A DNA stretch of 40,200 nucleotides, from positions 1 through 40,200 of the IMG/VR virus record IMGVR_UViG_3300001533_000263; one strand, written 5' to 3'. Both the position numbers and the translations under genes were made by a program. The first letter of the stretch is position 1. Every line of letters begins with the position of its first letter. The stretch is from a virus. The notes below the pieces were generated by a model, which ran no database searches, was not told where the DNA came from, and worked only from the letters and a program-made list of their open reading frames with translations. Shown here one piece after another: positions 39,485-40,200 of this stretch.

Positions 39485-39526
39485 AGTCAAATCTTAAACA
39501 ACTTCCTTGCCAATTAAGTCTTGACT
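39485..39526. promoter_or_regulatory. Inverted repeat upstream of terminase, candidate operator or packaging site
   Basis: Arms AGTCAAATCTTAA (39485-39497) and TTAAGTCTTGACT (39514-39526) are complementary at 11 of 13 positions with a 16-base loop. It lies between the terminator-like hairpin and the small terminase gene, where phages often keep a late promoter or a pac/cos site. No clear -35/-10 pair was seen. No gene is present between 39428 and 39641. Confidence 0.45.
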
Positions 39527-39540
39527 TGTGTCCCATAATA

Positions 39541-39586
39541 AAAGTGGGGGTTTGCGTTCCTTAAGGCAGGACTTCACCCCCAAACC
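39541..39586 (-). terminator. Terminator-like hairpin before packaging genes
   Basis: Minus strand GGGGGT...ACCCCC with an inner hairpin TCCT-GCCTTA-AGGA, followed by ACTTTTATT. It would end transcripts of the accessory operon that terminates at 39642. Its inner sequence is closely similar to that of the replication leader hairpin (plus-strand CCTTAAGGCAGGACT here against CCTTTAGGGCAAGACT at 6648-6663). Confidence 0.7.
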
Positions 39587-39641
39587 TCGCCAAATCATCA
39601 AATATACTATCCCTCAATAGTAGTGGGCAACTGTCAAGGAG

Positions 39642-39887
39642 TTATTCTTGAGAACCCCACTTCTCACTAATCCCGGCATCTTTTCTGCCTTTAGAGTTAA
39701 GACTTGATATGGGTATTTCACGCCATCTGCCCCATTTCTTACGTTTTTGGTTGTTGGGCATCTCTGGTCTAATCCAGTCCGCAGAATACACCCCTTCTGC
39801 ACGTAAGATTTTCTCTACTTTTTTACAAGGTTTCTTTGTTTTTAAGCAAGATTTGTTTTGGCAGGTTTTACATATAGAAAAAGACAT
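39642..39887 (-). CDS. Cys-rich phage regulator-like protein, possibly truncated, 81 aa
   Basis: MSFSICKTCQNKSCLKTKKPCKKVEKILRAEGVYSADWIRPEMPNNQKRKKWGRWREIPISSLN. The C-x-x-C-x4-C-x6-C N-terminus followed by VEKIL...YSADWIRPEMP is, from memory, the front end of phage proteins that continue into a sigma70 region-4-like HTH. Here the protein stops (GISEKWGSQE) before any HTH. It may be a truncated or minimal form. SD AAAGGAG precedes the ATG. Function as a transcription factor is inferred only. Confidence 0.55.
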   Translation of the reverse strand: MSFSICKTCQNKSCLKTKKPCKKVEKILRAEGVYSADWIRPEMPNNQKRKKWGRWREIPISSLNSKGRKDAGISEKWGSQE

Positions 39888-39970
39888 AACATACTCCTTT
39901 CGGTTTCTGTTATGCCTCTGTAAGTCAGTTTTACCCTCTTAGCCAGTCAGCATAAGGTTTAGTTTAAGTT

Positions 39971-40048
39971 TTAGAAGTCTGAACCTTTACAAGCCCATAT
40001 AAAGTCTGTTTTTTCTTCTGGTAAATTGAATTCTAATTTAGCTTTCAT
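39971..40048 (-). CDS. Short MKAKLEFNLPEE-type protein, 25 aa
   Basis: ATG at 40048 behind CAGGAGGAC encodes MKAKLEFNLPEEKTDFIWACKGSDF. The N-terminal KLEFNLPEE is a common opening of a phage protein of about 70-90 aa whose remainder is missing here. It is probably a shortened version, perhaps non-functional. No other gene is seen between 40049 and 40104. Confidence 0.45.
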   Translation of the reverse strand: MKAKLEFNLPEEKTDFIWACKGSDF

Positions 40049-40104
40049 TTAGTCCTCCTGTTTTGTTTAGGAATAAATAAACATTCTCCTTTACTGCGTT
40101 TAGA

Positions 40105-40200
40105 ATAACCTCTCCTTGATTTTATTGTGTTTTATAGGCAGATATAAGTTTTTTTTCTACCTTATGCATACTTTTATCGTCACTACCATATACTTTTTTC
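40105..40200. repeat. Terminal direct repeat, right copy
   Basis: Identical over 96 bases to 1-96. It carries part of the coding sequence of the 32-aa gene that is whole at 18-116. Confidence 0.95.

Noticed and set aside
39614-39802. Second minus-strand frame over the Cys-rich regulator-like gene
   Set aside because: No SD and no protein-like pattern; the other frame starts with an SD and a recognisable Cys motif.

Overview
The window is an AT-rich, tightly packed bacteriophage genome, apparently complete. Its first 96 bases recur exactly as its last 96 bases (1-96 = 40105-40200), so it is either a circular assembly of about 40,104 bp or a genome with short direct terminal repeats. Essentially every gene lies on the minus strand, and many overlap by 1-8 bases. 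No integrase, repressor, phage RNA polymerase or DNA polymerase is recognisable. An N4-gp56-type major capsid protein, a P22/N4-like portal, a very large internal virion protein and the lack of a tape-measure gene point to a short-tailed (podovirus-like) phage. The host cannot be named from the sequence.

Read in the direction of transcription (right to left): 39427-32011 is packaging and head (small and large terminase, portal, two small proteins, scaffold-like protein, major capsid protein, decoration-like protein). The capsid gene is split by a 653-nt group I intron that carries a LAGLIDADG endonuclease. A terminator hairpin at 31996-31969 closes this module. At 31968-24703 lies a surface-sugar type cassette: two GT9-like glycosyltransferases, a zinc-ribbon/methyltransferase/ParB-like fusion, a second methyltransferase, a glycosyltransferase-methyltransferase fusion and three small zinc or His-rich proteins. 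Two head/connector genes sit inside it.

At 24700-18415 are tail and receptor-binding genes (GLUG-repeat protein, beta-propeller-like stabilisation protein, a fibre gene with an ATT start, a collagen-like fibre, a two-LamG-domain protein). At 17943-11467 are an acetyltransferase-like protein and internal virion proteins, including a 1437-aa polyvalent protein with an ADP-ribosyltransferase-like domain. At 11470-9431 are small membrane/coiled-coil proteins and a putative lysis enzyme. At 9337-4667 is recombination and replication: RecB-like exonuclease, ERF annealing protein, SSB, NinB-like protein, a strong sigma70-type promoter with a structured leader, replication initiator, possible helicase loader and DnaB-like helicase. 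The rest (4654-18, then 40048-39642) holds small accessory genes: pentapeptide and tetrapeptide repeat proteins, HNH endonuclease, truncated exonuclease, and several broken or micro-genes.

The most notable items are the self-splicing-type intron in the capsid gene, the glycosyl/methyl cassette embedded in the virion module, the 29-unit SQL[Y/H/D] repeat in which one base varies three ways while everything around it is frozen, and the hairpin leader upstream of the replication gene. Several genes shorter than 60 codons were found by direct translation and are listed.
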